From contig NZ_JADYTY010000021.1 in NCBI RefSeq assembly GCF_021531495.1, forward strand, positions 1 through 37,663: 37,663 nucleotides of DNA, written 5' to 3'. This stretch comes from Anaerovibrio lipolyticus (lineage in GTDB: Bacteria > Bacillota > Negativicutes > Selenomonadales > Selenomonadaceae). Shown here piece after piece: positions 8,166-15,890 of the stretch (the stretch's first letter is position 1; every line of letters starts with the position of its first letter). The position numbers and the translations under genes are program-made. The notes beneath the pieces are model-generated. The model made no database searches and was not told where the DNA came from. It saw only the letters and a list, made by a program, of their open reading frames with translations.

Positions 8166-10109
8166 TTGGATAAGAAAAGTTTTTATATTACCACCCCAAT
8201 TTATTACCCTAGTGCCAAGCTTCACATTGGCCACGCTTACTGCACCACCATTGCAGATTCTGTAGCTAGATTTCATCGTTTGGCAGATGAGGAGGTTTTC
8301 TTTCTGACAGGCAGTGATGAGCATGGTCAGAAGATTCAGCAGAAGGCTGAGGAGCAGGGCATTACGCCAATTGAATATGTAAATCCTATCGTAGCAGGCT
8401 TTCAGAATCTCTGGAAGCTGTTGAATATTTCCAATGACGATTTTATCCGCACCACAGAGAAGCGTCATGAAAAGGTGGTTCAGGAGGTATTCCGTCGTAT
8501 TTATGCCAAGGGGGATATTTACAAGGGCGCCTATACCGGCCTTTACTGTACTCCATGTGAAAGCTATTGGACTGAGCATCAGCTGGATGAAAATGGCTGC
8601 TGTCCAGATTGTCACCGTCCTGTACAGGAGGTTTCTGAGGAGGCATATTTCTTCAAAATCAGTAAGTATGCCCATCGTCTCCTGAAATATATTGAAGAAA
8701 ATCCAGATTTTATCCAGCCTGTATCCCGTCGCAATGAAATGATTAACTTTATTAATCAGGGCATGGAGGATCTGTGTATTTCTCGTACCTCCTTTGATTG
8801 GGGTATTCCAGTACCTATTGATGATAAGCACGTTATTTATGTATGGTTTGATGCTCTTACCAATTACTTAACCCCTATTGGCTATTTGGATGATCCAGAG
8901 AAATTCCAGAAGTTCTGGCCAGCCAATATTCATCTGGTAGGCAAGGAAATTGTTCGTTTCCATTCCATTATTTGGCCATGTATTTTGATGGCCTTGGATT
9001 TGCCACTGCCAAAGCAGGTATTTGGCCATGGCTGGCTGGTCGTAGATGGCACCAAAATGTCCAAATCCATTGGCAATGTAGTAGATCCAATTGGCTTGAT
9101 TGAGGAATTTGGTGCAGATGCTATCCGCTATTTCCTGCTTAGAGAAATCAATCTGGGCCAGGATGGCAATTTCTCCAGAGATGCTTTGATTCAGCGTATC
9201 AACTCTGATTTGGCCAACGACTTGGGTAATCTGCTCCATCGTACTCTGAACATGGTAGGCAAATTCCAGCAGGGGGTAGTTTTGGCACCAGAAGGACGGT
9301 CTGAAATTGATGCTTCCCTGATTGAGGATGCCATGAGCACTGTAAAGACCTTTGCTGATGATATGAACAATATGAAAATCAGCCATGCCATTAAGGCGGT
9401 TTGGGCCTTTATCAGCCGTGCTAATAAGTATATTGATGAAACTGCTCCTTGGGCTTTGGCCAAGGATGAAAGCAAAAAGCAGGAGCTGGCCAATACCATG
9501 TACAATCTGGTAGAGGCTCTCCGGGTTATCAGCGGCCTGATTTACCCTTATATGCCAACCACTGCTGGCAAGCTGTGGCAGCAGCTGAACCTGCCTGGTA
9601 CCATTGAGGAATTGCGTCTGGCTGATATTGAAAAATGGGGCGGCACTCCAGCCAATATGCATATTGGCCAGGCTCAGCAGCTTTTCCCTCGTATTGAGGT
9701 GGAAAAGGTGGAACAGCCAGTTAAGGAAGCTAAAAATAAGTCTGAGAAGCAGAAGTCCAAGAAGGATAAGCAGAAGGAAAGCCAGCCAGAGGGTGAAATT
9801 TCCATTGATGATTTTGCCAAAATCCAACTGCGGGTAGCCAAGGTGCTGGAGGCTGAGGCTGTGCCAAAGGCAGACAAGCTGTTGAAGCTGAAGATTGACC
9901 TAGGTGATGAGCAGAGAGAGCTGGTTTCTGGTATTGCTAAACAGTACAAGCCAGAGGAACTGGTGGGCAAAAACGTTATTGTAGTTGCCAATCTGAAGGC
10001 TGCCAAGATTCGCGGTGTGGTATCTCATGGCATGGTATTGGCTGCTTCTGCCGGGGATGATTTGAAGCTGGTAACAGTGGATATGCCTGTAGGAAGCGTG
10101 GTTCGCTAA
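8166..10109 (+). CDS. metG: Methionyl-tRNA synthetase
   Basis: MetG charges tRNA-Met with methionine. The 647-residue protein contains the class I HIGH motif at 20-23, a zinc-knuckle pair (YCTPCESYW, then CCPDC), the KMSKS loop at 297-301, the anticodon-binding helical domain, and after a lysine-rich linker (about 518-545) a C-terminal tRNA-binding OB fold (IQLRVAKVLEAEAVPKADKLLKLKIDLG). The start is TTG: AGGAGG lies eight bases upstream and the reading begins right at MDKKSFYITTPIYYPS. It is followed by tatD with a one-base overlap (TAATG), as in metS-yabD of Bacillus. Confidence 0.97.
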   Translation: MDKKSFYITTPIYYPSAKLHIGHAYCTTIADSVARFHRLADEEVFFLTGSDEHGQKIQQKAEEQGITPIEYVNPIVAGFQNLWKLLNISNDDFIRTTEKRHEKVVQEVFRRIYAKGDIYKGAYTGLYCTPCESYWTEHQLDENGCCPDCHRPVQEVSEEAYFFKISKYAHRLLKYIEENPDFIQPVSRRNEMINFINQGMEDLCISRTSFDWGIPVPIDDKHVIYVWFDALTNYLTPIGYLDDPEKFQKFWPANIHLVGKEIVRFHSIIWPCILMALDLPLPKQVFGHGWLVVDGTKMSKSIGNVVDPIGLIEEFGADAIRYFLLREINLGQDGNFSRDALIQRINSDLANDLGNLLHRTLNMVGKFQQGVVLAPEGRSEIDASLIEDAMSTVKTFADDMNNMKISHAIKAVWAFISRANKYIDETAPWALAKDESKKQELANTMYNLVEALRVISGLIYPYMPTTAGKLWQQLNLPGTIEELRLADIEKWGGTPANMHIGQAQQLFPRIEVEKVEQPVKEAKNKSEKQKSKKDKQKESQPEGEISIDDFAKIQLRVAKVLEAEAVPKADKLLKLKIDLGDEQRELVSGIAKQYKPEELVGKNVIVVANLKAAKIRGVVSHGMVLAASAGDDLKLVTVDMPVGSVVR

Positions 10110-10942
10110 TGGCAGGTGTAACAGAGGCTATGGTGGCTCAGCTAGGCAAGGATTTAGGTCAGGCCAAGCTGATAGATACCCATGCGCACATTAATGTAGA
10201 GCATTTTGCTGAGGATAGAGATGCAGTTGTGGAGAGAGCAGCTCAGGCTGGTCTGAGCCATATTGTGAATATGGGGGACTCTATGGAGTCCTCCCAAAGC
10301 TCTGTGGCTCTTACCAAGATATATCCTATGGTTTATACCGGCGTGGGAATTCATCCAGAGGAAGCCCATCCTATGACTCAGGCTGATGAAGATCAGTTGG
10401 CTAGCTGGGGGGTCTTGCCCAAGGTGGTAGCCATTGGGGAAATTGGCTTGGATTATTACTGGGAAAAGGATGGGGACAAAAGGCAGCTGCAGCGGGAGCT
10501 TTTTATTCGTCAGCTGGACCTGGCTCGTCAGCTTCATTTGCCAGTATGTGTCCACAATCGTGAGGCTCATGGGGATACCATGGAAATTCTCCGCAAGGAG
10601 GGCAAAGGCATAGTAGGCGTAATGCATTGCTTCTCTGGTAGTCTGGAAATTGCGCAGGAACTGGTGAAAATGGGCTGGTTTATTGGGGTAGATGGGCCCT
10701 TGACCTTCAAAAATGCCGCCAAATTGCCAGAAATTGTGCAGAAGCTTCCTTTGGAGCGAATTGTGGTGGAAACTGATTGCCCTTATATGGCACCAGTGCC
10801 TATGCGAGGGAAGCGAAATGAGCCTGCCTTTGTCTATCATGTGGCAGCCAAGCTGGCTCAGCTCCGGGGAGAATCCCTAGAGAAGGTGGCCCGCCAGACC
10901 ACGGCTAATGCGCTGGAGCTATATCCAAAGCTAGAATTGTAA
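10109..10942 (+). CDS. tatD: TatD family metal-dependent hydrolase
   Basis: This 277-residue TIM-barrel hydrolase has the TatD metal ligands: DTHAH (23-27), GEIGLDYYW, a central VHNREAH, MHCFSG, and ETDCPYMAP. Members act as 3'-5' DNases or remove damaged nucleotides; the true substrate here is not known. The N-terminus is about 20 residues longer than many TatD proteins; an alternative later start is possible, but ATG at 10109 is coupled to the metG stop (TAATG). It ends the housekeeping run. Confidence 0.93.
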   Translation: MAGVTEAMVAQLGKDLGQAKLIDTHAHINVEHFAEDRDAVVERAAQAGLSHIVNMGDSMESSQSSVALTKIYPMVYTGVGIHPEEAHPMTQADEDQLASWGVLPKVVAIGEIGLDYYWEKDGDKRQLQRELFIRQLDLARQLHLPVCVHNREAHGDTMEILRKEGKGIVGVMHCFSGSLEIAQELVKMGWFIGVDGPLTFKNAAKLPEIVQKLPLERIVVETDCPYMAPVPMRGKRNEPAFVYHVAAKLAQLRGESLEKVARQTTANALELYPKLEL

Positions 10943-11092
10943 TTTTTGCACAAAATCTTCTCATTTTTAGTCTGAAAAAATCAAAATATTCTCAAAGTGG
11001 TGTACCGGCCCAAAATCCCCATGATTACTGACTTTTTACCGTGATAAAACCCGTTAAAATTCCTTTAAAGTGGGAGAGACTTACTTGAAAAT
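10943..11092. other. Gap between tatD and the 3D-domain gene
   Basis: About 150 bases up to the next promoter. I see no convincing hairpin followed by a T-run, no open frame and no known riboswitch motif here. Confidence 0.4.
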
Positions 11093-11121
11093 TTGACATA
11101 GAGGCCATTTTGTGATATAGT
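11093..11121 (+). promoter_or_regulatory. Promoter of the 3D-domain gene
   Basis: TTGACA (11093-11098), a 17-base spacer and TATAGT (11116-11121) give a strong housekeeping-type promoter 30 bases before the start codon, so this gene is transcribed apart from metG-tatD. Confidence 0.85.
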
Positions 11122-11151
11122 ATCCTTCGTAATTTAATAAGGGGGTATTTA

Positions 11152-11925
11152 ATGACCTTAAAGAAACTATATGTCCGATGTAGGAAGGATATCCGGTATC
11201 CTATCAGCATAGGACTCATGTGCGGTACAATGATGCTTTCTGGTTTCATTTCCAACCGACATGTAACAATAGCAGTGGATGGCCAGCAGCTGGAGCTGAA
11301 TACACCTTATAAGGCACCAATGAACATCCTTAGTCAGGCCGGTGTAGACCTGCGAGAGGGTGATGAGTATTCCTTCTCTCATAACGAAAAGGGAGAGGTA
11401 CTGACCGTCAATCGTGCTGCAACTATTACCATTGATTACAATGGTACAGAAAATAAAATTTTAACCTGCCAGCCAACAGTAGGAGAAGTCATGGAAACCT
11501 ATGGCTATGTTGGCAATGGCTACGAGGTCGCAGAGGGGCTGGATGCCGCTGTTGTAACCGGTATGACCATCCATGTAAAGGATGTGCCGGTAGCACCGCC
11601 TGTAACAGTGAATACTGTTAGCACCAATCATGGTGATATGACCTACGCAAGCTGTTTATCAATGGAGGCTAGTGCCTATCTGCCATCAGATGGCAATGGA
11701 GCAGGCATTACCGCCACAGGAGATATTGCTAGACGAGGAATCGTGGCTGTAGATCCTGATGTGATTCCCCTGGGCACCAGAGTATATATTCCAGGCTATG
11801 GAACTGCTGTGGCTGCTGATACAGGTGGAGCTATCCGTGGAAATAAAATAGATTTGTGCATGGAAAGCTACGGTGAGGCAATTGATTTTGGCCGCCGGTC
11901 GGTAGAAGTATACATCCTAAATTAA
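11152..11925 (+). CDS. 3D-domain cell-wall protein (YabE/Rpf-like)
   Basis: The 257-residue protein has a basic N-terminus and one hydrophobic segment (about 20-36) as signal or anchor, then a DUF348/G5-like region (VTIAVDGQQLELNTPYKA..., with a possible second copy ITIDYNGTENKILTC), and a C-terminal 3D domain (about 175-257) with the family's three aspartates in TATGDIARRGIVAVDPDVIPLGTRVYI and VAADTGGAI.GNKIDL. The domain resembles the lytic transglycosylase MltA barrel, so a role in peptidoglycan turnover outside the membrane is likely. AGGGGG lies seven bases before the ATG. Its place after metG-tatD matches yabE in Bacillus. Confidence 0.9.
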   Translation: MTLKKLYVRCRKDIRYPISIGLMCGTMMLSGFISNRHVTIAVDGQQLELNTPYKAPMNILSQAGVDLREGDEYSFSHNEKGEVLTVNRAATITIDYNGTENKILTCQPTVGEVMETYGYVGNGYEVAEGLDAAVVTGMTIHVKDVPVAPPVTVNTVSTNHGDMTYASCLSMEASAYLPSDGNGAGITATGDIARRGIVAVDPDVIPLGTRVYIPGYGTAVAADTGGAIRGNKIDLCMESYGEAIDFGRRSVEVYILN

Positions 11926-11952
11926 ATAACCGGATAACTGTTGTATAACAGT

Positions 11953-12005
11953 AAGAAGCGGGGAATAGTACAGGCAGAACAGCCCTTTACTAGTCCCCGC
12001 TTCTT
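11953..12005 (+). terminator. Terminator after the 3D-domain gene
   Basis: AAGAAGCGGGGA (11953-11964) pairs perfectly with TCCCCGCTTCTT (11994-12005) across a 29-base loop, followed by ATTTG. Confidence 0.7.
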
Positions 12006-12065
12006 ATTTGTAGGGATAATATTTTGGGTAAGTTGTGATGTTTAATTTCCATATATTTTTTTGTA

Positions 12066-12094
12066 TTGAAAAAAACATTTTTATAGCGTACAAT
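12066..12094 (+). promoter_or_regulatory. Promoter of the GGDEF/EAL gene
   Basis: TTGAAA (12066-12071), a 17-base spacer and TACAAT (12089-12094). Transcription starting near 12101 gives a leader of about 100 bases. Confidence 0.7.
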
Positions 12095-12107
12095 GTTATG
12101 TAAGGGT

Positions 12108-12173
12108 AAGAGGCTCTCTAGGGGGAGAGTCTTGCATAAGGATGTTACAATGGTGCAGAAATTTATCTGTACC
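12108..12173 (+). promoter_or_regulatory. Two hairpins in the leader of the GGDEF/EAL gene
   Basis: First hairpin: AAGA plus CTCTC (12108-12118, two-base bulge) with GAGAG plus TCTT (12125-12133). Second: GGTGCAGA (12152-12159) with TCTGTACC (12166-12173), eight pairs and a 6-base loop. The sequence does not match the c-di-GMP-I or -II consensus that I know. Confidence 0.4.
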
Positions 12174-12200
12174 AGTCATTTTTAGTTGGGAGTTTATTAT

Positions 12201-13895
12201 ATGGAAATGGGACAGGAGGATTTGCTTGCGTTAACAGAAAACGTAATCAATGAATATCTGCAAGAGGGTTCAATTGAGGGATTATCTTTATTGATGGACC
12301 CGGATATTATAGCCTATAGTCACTTAAATGTGAATTATGTGCGGGGAGATTGGAATGTAAGGCAGTTTTTGAACCGAGAGTATGAGCGTTTGTCGCCTCT
12401 CTCCCTGAATCGCTGCAATATGCGCTGCACCATGACTGGTGAGGGGGCATCTGTTGTGGCGCGTCTAATACTTACCTGTACCAAGGCCAAAAATTTAATC
12501 TTCCTGAATATAACTGTTATGTACAAATTTCAGGAGGATGATTGCCCTGTTATTACAGGTATTCATATTGAACGGGATTATCGTCATGAGAATACCTATA
12601 GGTCTGTTAACCAGGGCAAGCTGAACGGGGTTGTGGTGGATTATCTGGCTACCTATGATGAGCTGACAGGTATCTACAACAAGCAGGCTTTTTATGCCAA
12701 AACCAAGGAAATGCTTTTGGACAATCCGGACAAGAATTTTGATTTATTGCGGATAAATATTGAACGCTTCAAGGTGTTGAATGATCTTTTTGGAGAGTCC
12801 ACAGGAGATAAGCTGCTGCGGTATATAGGCAAATTCCTAAAGGAAATCAATTTGCCTCTCTGTGTCAGCGGTAGATTATATGCAGATAATTTTGTTGTCT
12901 GTTATGAGGCGGGCAAGGGTGATTCTCGTCGCATGATTAATACACTGCAGATGGTGGCAGACAGTTTTGCTATTAACAATCGCACCATTCTCAGCTTTGG
13001 CCTTTATCGCATTGATGATAAAACCCTGCCTGTAAGTGTAATGTGTGACCGTGCCAATATGGCTCTCTGGAAAGCCAAGGGCAATTTCAAGAATCCATAT
13101 TGTGAATATGATGAAAAAATGCGTCAGCAGGTGCTGAAGGAGCAAAAAATCATCAATGCTATGGAAAGGGCTATTCAGAATAAGGAGTTCACCTTGTATC
13201 TCCAGCCAAAATATGACATAGAAAAAGGCACCATTATAGGTGCTGAGGCTTTGGTGCGCTGGATTAGCCTGGAAAATGGCTTTATTTCTCCAGGAGATTT
13301 TATTCCGGTATTTGAAAATAATGGCTTTGTTTATGAAGTGGACAAATTCATTTGGGAGGAGAGCTGCCGTTATCTGCGGAAATGGCTGGATGAAGGCCGG
13401 GAGGTACATCCTATATCTGTTAATGTATCTCGTATAGATCTCTACACTCCCAAGCTGGTACAGCATCTGGTGAATTTGCGAGAAAAATACCAGCTGCCAT
13501 CACAGTATTTGGAGTTGGAAATTACAGAAAGTGCTTATACAGAGGATCCAGAGCAGATTATTACCATTACCCGCCAGCTGCGGGAGGCAGGCTTTGTGAT
13601 TCTCATGGATGATTTTGGTACAGGTTATTCCTCCCTGAATATGCTGAAGGATATCCAGATTGATGTGTTGAAGCTGGATATGGGCTTTTTGAAAAGCTCG
13701 GATTATTCTGCCAAGGGTGGCAATATTCTTACAGCTATTCTCAAAATGGCGGAAAGCCTGAAGATGCAGACCATTGCTGAGGGTGTGGAGACCAAGGAGC
13801 AGGTAGAGTTCCTGAAAAGTATTGGTTGTAGATATGTTCAGGGCTTCTATTATTCCAAGCCATTGCCTGTTGGCGAATTTGAGAAATTAATTTAA
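12201..13895 (+). CDS. c-di-GMP phosphodiesterase (SnoaL-like, degenerate GGDEF, EAL)
   Basis: The 564-residue protein has three parts. Residues about 5-130 look like an NTF2/SnoaL-like fold that may sense a ligand. Residues 145-310 are a GGDEF domain whose signature is ruined: the expected GGDEF reads YADNF (227-231), so it cannot be a normal cyclase, though it might bind GTP. Residues about 320-564 are an EAL domain with the key groups in place: EALVRW (349-354), NVSRIDL, ELEITES, MDDFGTGYSS, KLD, EGVET and QGFYYSKPL. It should hydrolyse c-di-GMP to pGpG. There are no membrane segments. The ATG at 12201 has GGGAG eight bases upstream. It stands next to the Tad pilus locus, whose activity it may influence; that link is inference. 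Confidence 0.92.
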   Translation: MEMGQEDLLALTENVINEYLQEGSIEGLSLLMDPDIIAYSHLNVNYVRGDWNVRQFLNREYERLSPLSLNRCNMRCTMTGEGASVVARLILTCTKAKNLIFLNITVMYKFQEDDCPVITGIHIERDYRHENTYRSVNQGKLNGVVVDYLATYDELTGIYNKQAFYAKTKEMLLDNPDKNFDLLRINIERFKVLNDLFGESTGDKLLRYIGKFLKEINLPLCVSGRLYADNFVVCYEAGKGDSRRMINTLQMVADSFAINNRTILSFGLYRIDDKTLPVSVMCDRANMALWKAKGNFKNPYCEYDEKMRQQVLKEQKIINAMERAIQNKEFTLYLQPKYDIEKGTIIGAEALVRWISLENGFISPGDFIPVFENNGFVYEVDKFIWEESCRYLRKWLDEGREVHPISVNVSRIDLYTPKLVQHLVNLREKYQLPSQYLELEITESAYTEDPEQIITITRQLREAGFVILMDDFGTGYSSLNMLKDIQIDVLKLDMGFLKSSDYSAKGGNILTAILKMAESLKMQTIAEGVETKEQVEFLKSIGCRYVQGFYYSKPLPVGEFEKLI

Positions 13896-13900
13896 ACTAA

Positions 13901-13933
13901 AAATATCCCCCGGCCAAAGGCCGGGGGATATTT
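13901..13933. terminator. Bidirectional terminator, phosphodiesterase / prepilin peptidase
   Basis: AAATATCCCCCGGCC (13901-13915) and GGCCGGGGGATATTT (13919-13933) form a perfect 15-bp stem with a 3-base loop between two convergent genes. Confidence 0.88.
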
Positions 13934-13948
13934 GCGTGGCTAGTGTAT

Positions 13949-14644
13949 TTACAGGAAATAAGCAAATAGAGCAGCTACAATAAATCCGGGGCCGTAGGGA
14001 ATGTAATCCTTGCGGCTTTTTCTTTTGCTGAGAATTGCCATCAGGGCCAACAGCCCTCCCAGAATGATGCCTCCTATGCCGGTAACTTCCATAGCTTCTG
14101 GCTTTAGCCAAAGGCCAAGGGCAGCTAATAGTTTAATATCGCCCCCACCAATCCCGCCTCTGGTAAGAATGGCCAGCAAAAGAAGGATAAGACCGCTGGC
14201 TATAGCTGTGAGAAGCTGTAGAAGAAGCTGGTCTGGTTGAAGCAGCAGCTGGTAGCACAGCCCTAGAATGGCAAAGAGAGCCAGCTGAGGATTCATAATA
14301 ATCTGCTGTTCCATATCACTCCACATCATAATGAGCAAAAAACTGCTATAAAGCACAAAGAAAAATCCATAGCCAGTTAGCAATCCGTTAGATGGCTGAT
14401 AGGAAAAAATACCATAAATAGCCATTAGATTGGAGCTTATAAGGCTATTCGGCAACAATGCTGTTATAAGTAGGAAAAAGGTTCCGGTAATGACAAATAT
14501 CTTTATTGCTCGCCATTGCCAGGGACAGGGATATTTGTGCGGAAAACTTAATTCCCCTTTGTTTTGCTGGTACAGCAGGTTTAGCCAACAGGAGAGCAAG
14601 TAGATAATACAGAATTGTACAGAAATGTTTAGAAAATTCAACAT
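13949..14644 (-). CDS. Prepilin peptidase (A24 family, TadV/CpaA type)
   Basis: This 231-residue polytopic membrane protein has the two aspartate motifs of type IV leader peptidases: WSDMEQQIIMNPQL and GGIGGGDIKLLAALG, followed by PYGPGF. It should cut the leader of the Flp prepilin and the TadE/TadG pseudopilins at the inner face of the cytoplasmic membrane. It is about the length of TadV/CpaA enzymes plus an N-terminal extension of two membrane segments. It lies divergently from the cpaB operon. The ATG at 14644 has AAGGG 11 to 12 bases upstream, a rather long spacing. Confidence 0.88.
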   Translation of the reverse strand: MLNFLNISVQFCIIYLLSCWLNLLYQQNKGELSFPHKYPCPWQWRAIKIFVITGTFFLLITALLPNSLISSNLMAIYGIFSYQPSNGLLTGYGFFFVLYSSFLLIMMWSDMEQQIIMNPQLALFAILGLCYQLLLQPDQLLLQLLTAIASGLILLLLAILTRGGIGGGDIKLLAALGLWLKPEAMEVTGIGGIILGGLLALMAILSKRKSRKDYIPYGPGFIVAALFAYFL

Positions 14645-14706
14645 ACTGAAATTTCATCCCTTCACATAAAATGAGACTATAGTCCTAAATACAAAAATGA
14701 GAAATA

Positions 14707-14715
14707 TGATATACT
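14707..14715 (+). promoter_or_regulatory. Possible extended -10 of the tad operon
   Basis: TGATATACT at 14707-14715 fits an extended -10; no good -35 is visible. It would leave a leader of about 160 bases before cpaB. Confidence 0.35.
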
Positions 14716-14749
14716 AAAAAACAAGTTAATAAAGTTTTGCGGAAAGCTG

Positions 14750-14867
14750 TAATCTATTGTAAAATAAGATTTATTAAAGGATATTATAGAATAGATTATC
14801 GAACAATGCAAAGGGAAAATGAATTGCAGGTAGCTAAGAAAGTGGGATAAGGTACCAGCGAAGCAAT
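14750..14867 (+). promoter_or_regulatory. Structured leader upstream of cpaB
   Basis: A 9-bp inverted repeat, TAATCTATT (14750-14758) and AATAGATTA (14790-14798), is followed by a nested hairpin: ATTGC (14823-14827) with GCAAT (14863-14867), and inside it GGTA (14829-14832) with TACC (14853-14856), just before the cpaB ribosome site. It may be an operator or a leader RNA. I found no match to a known riboswitch. Confidence 0.35.
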
Positions 14868-14882
14868 CAAAGGGATGAGAAA

Positions 14883-15890
14883 ATGAAAGAAAAAATTAAT
14901 AGGTTTTTAACTGACCTCTCTGAGAAAATTACCTATCGCCATTGGGTATTTCTAGCGGGCGCAGCCAGTTTGATCTTGGGCCTGCTGGTTTTTGCCGGTC
15001 TTAATGGTATGGGAGCCAATGAAGAAGTCAAGCCGGTTGATTCCATTCATGTGGTAGTAGCCAAGCAGGATATTGCTCCTAAGACCATTATCAAGGAAAG
15101 TATGGTAGAGGTGCGGGAAGTACCTGCCTCTATGGTATCTGATGATGCTGTACGAGAGGTGTCAGATATTGTTAACAAGCCTGCCAAGGTGGAGATATTG
15201 AAGGATGATATTATCTCTACCCGCAAGGTGCTAATGGACATAACTATGGCTGGTTTCACTGGGGATATACCTCCTGAGTGCCGTGCTATCAGCATTGCCA
15301 TTACCGATGTTACCGGTGTAGCTGGATTCGCCAAGCCCGGGGATTATGTGGATGTAATGCTTATTGCTAAAGGCGATGAAAAAATGACTGGACGAATTGT
15401 CTTGCAGGATGTTTTGCTGCTGGCAATTAACAAAAACACAGAGCAGAAGCAAAAGGCTGCTGGAGATGGCTCTAGCGGAGATACCAAGAAAACCGGGGAT
15501 AGTGCAGACAGCAATAATCAGAGCGACAAAAAGAGTGCTGATGCAGCAAAGGATGAGGCTATCAGTGATTTGGCTACAGCCACCTTGGCTTTATTGCCAG
15601 AGGATGCCTTGAAGCTGATAACAGAAGCCCAGGAAGGGACTCTCTACTTGGCTTTACGGCCATATAAGCCTCGGGATAAGTTTACTACAGATACGAGATA
15701 TATTCATTATTCAACAACGAAAACAGCAAAATCTTCTGGTACTAGGACAGCAACGCCAGCACCGGCAGCTCCGGCGGCCGTAAGACAGGCTGTTCAGCAG
15801 TCTATACCTGTATCAACACCAGCTCCTAAAGCTCCTGTTGGTGGTGTAGAGGTAATTCGAGGAACCACGTCTACCAGGGAGGGCGCATAA
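14883..15890 (+). CDS. cpaB: Flp pilus assembly protein CpaB/RcpC
   Basis: The 335-residue protein has a short cytoplasmic start, one membrane segment (about 20-42), a SAF domain (VVVAKQDIAPKTIIKESMVEVREVP) and the RcpC/CpaB domain (FAKPGDYVDVMLI... and ATLALLPEDALKLITEAQEGTLYLALRPY). It works in the periplasm with the secretin as part of the outer-membrane pilus channel. Between the two halves of the RcpC domain lies an insert of about 50 residues, hydrophilic and low in complexity (about 180-230, rich in K, D, S, N), and the C-terminus is rich in Pro and Ala. AGGGATGAG precedes the ATG. It opens the tad operon, and its stop overlaps the cpaC ATG. Confidence 0.92.
   Translation: MKEKINRFLTDLSEKITYRHWVFLAGAASLILGLLVFAGLNGMGANEEVKPVDSIHVVVAKQDIAPKTIIKESMVEVREVPASMVSDDAVREVSDIVNKPAKVEILKDDIISTRKVLMDITMAGFTGDIPPECRAISIAITDVTGVAGFAKPGDYVDVMLIAKGDEKMTGRIVLQDVLLLAINKNTEQKQKAAGDGSSGDTKKTGDSADSNNQSDKKSADAAKDEAISDLATATLALLPEDALKLITEAQEGTLYLALRPYKPRDKFTTDTRYIHYSTTKTAKSSGTRTATPAPAAPAAVRQAVQQSIPVSTPAPKAPVGGVEVIRGTTSTREGA

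Noticed and set aside
8868-9827. 319-codon minus-strand frame opposite metG.
   Set aside because: Shadow of metG; hydrophobic composition arises from the reverse of its codons and there is no promoter or ribosome site.
12101-12200. c-di-GMP riboswitch in the phosphodiesterase leader.
   Set aside because: The two hairpins lack the conserved core bases of class I and class II.
14445-14657. Second minus-strand frame beginning just before the prepilin peptidase.
   Set aside because: It overlaps the peptidase in another frame, its ATG touches the ribosome site and it has no family motif.
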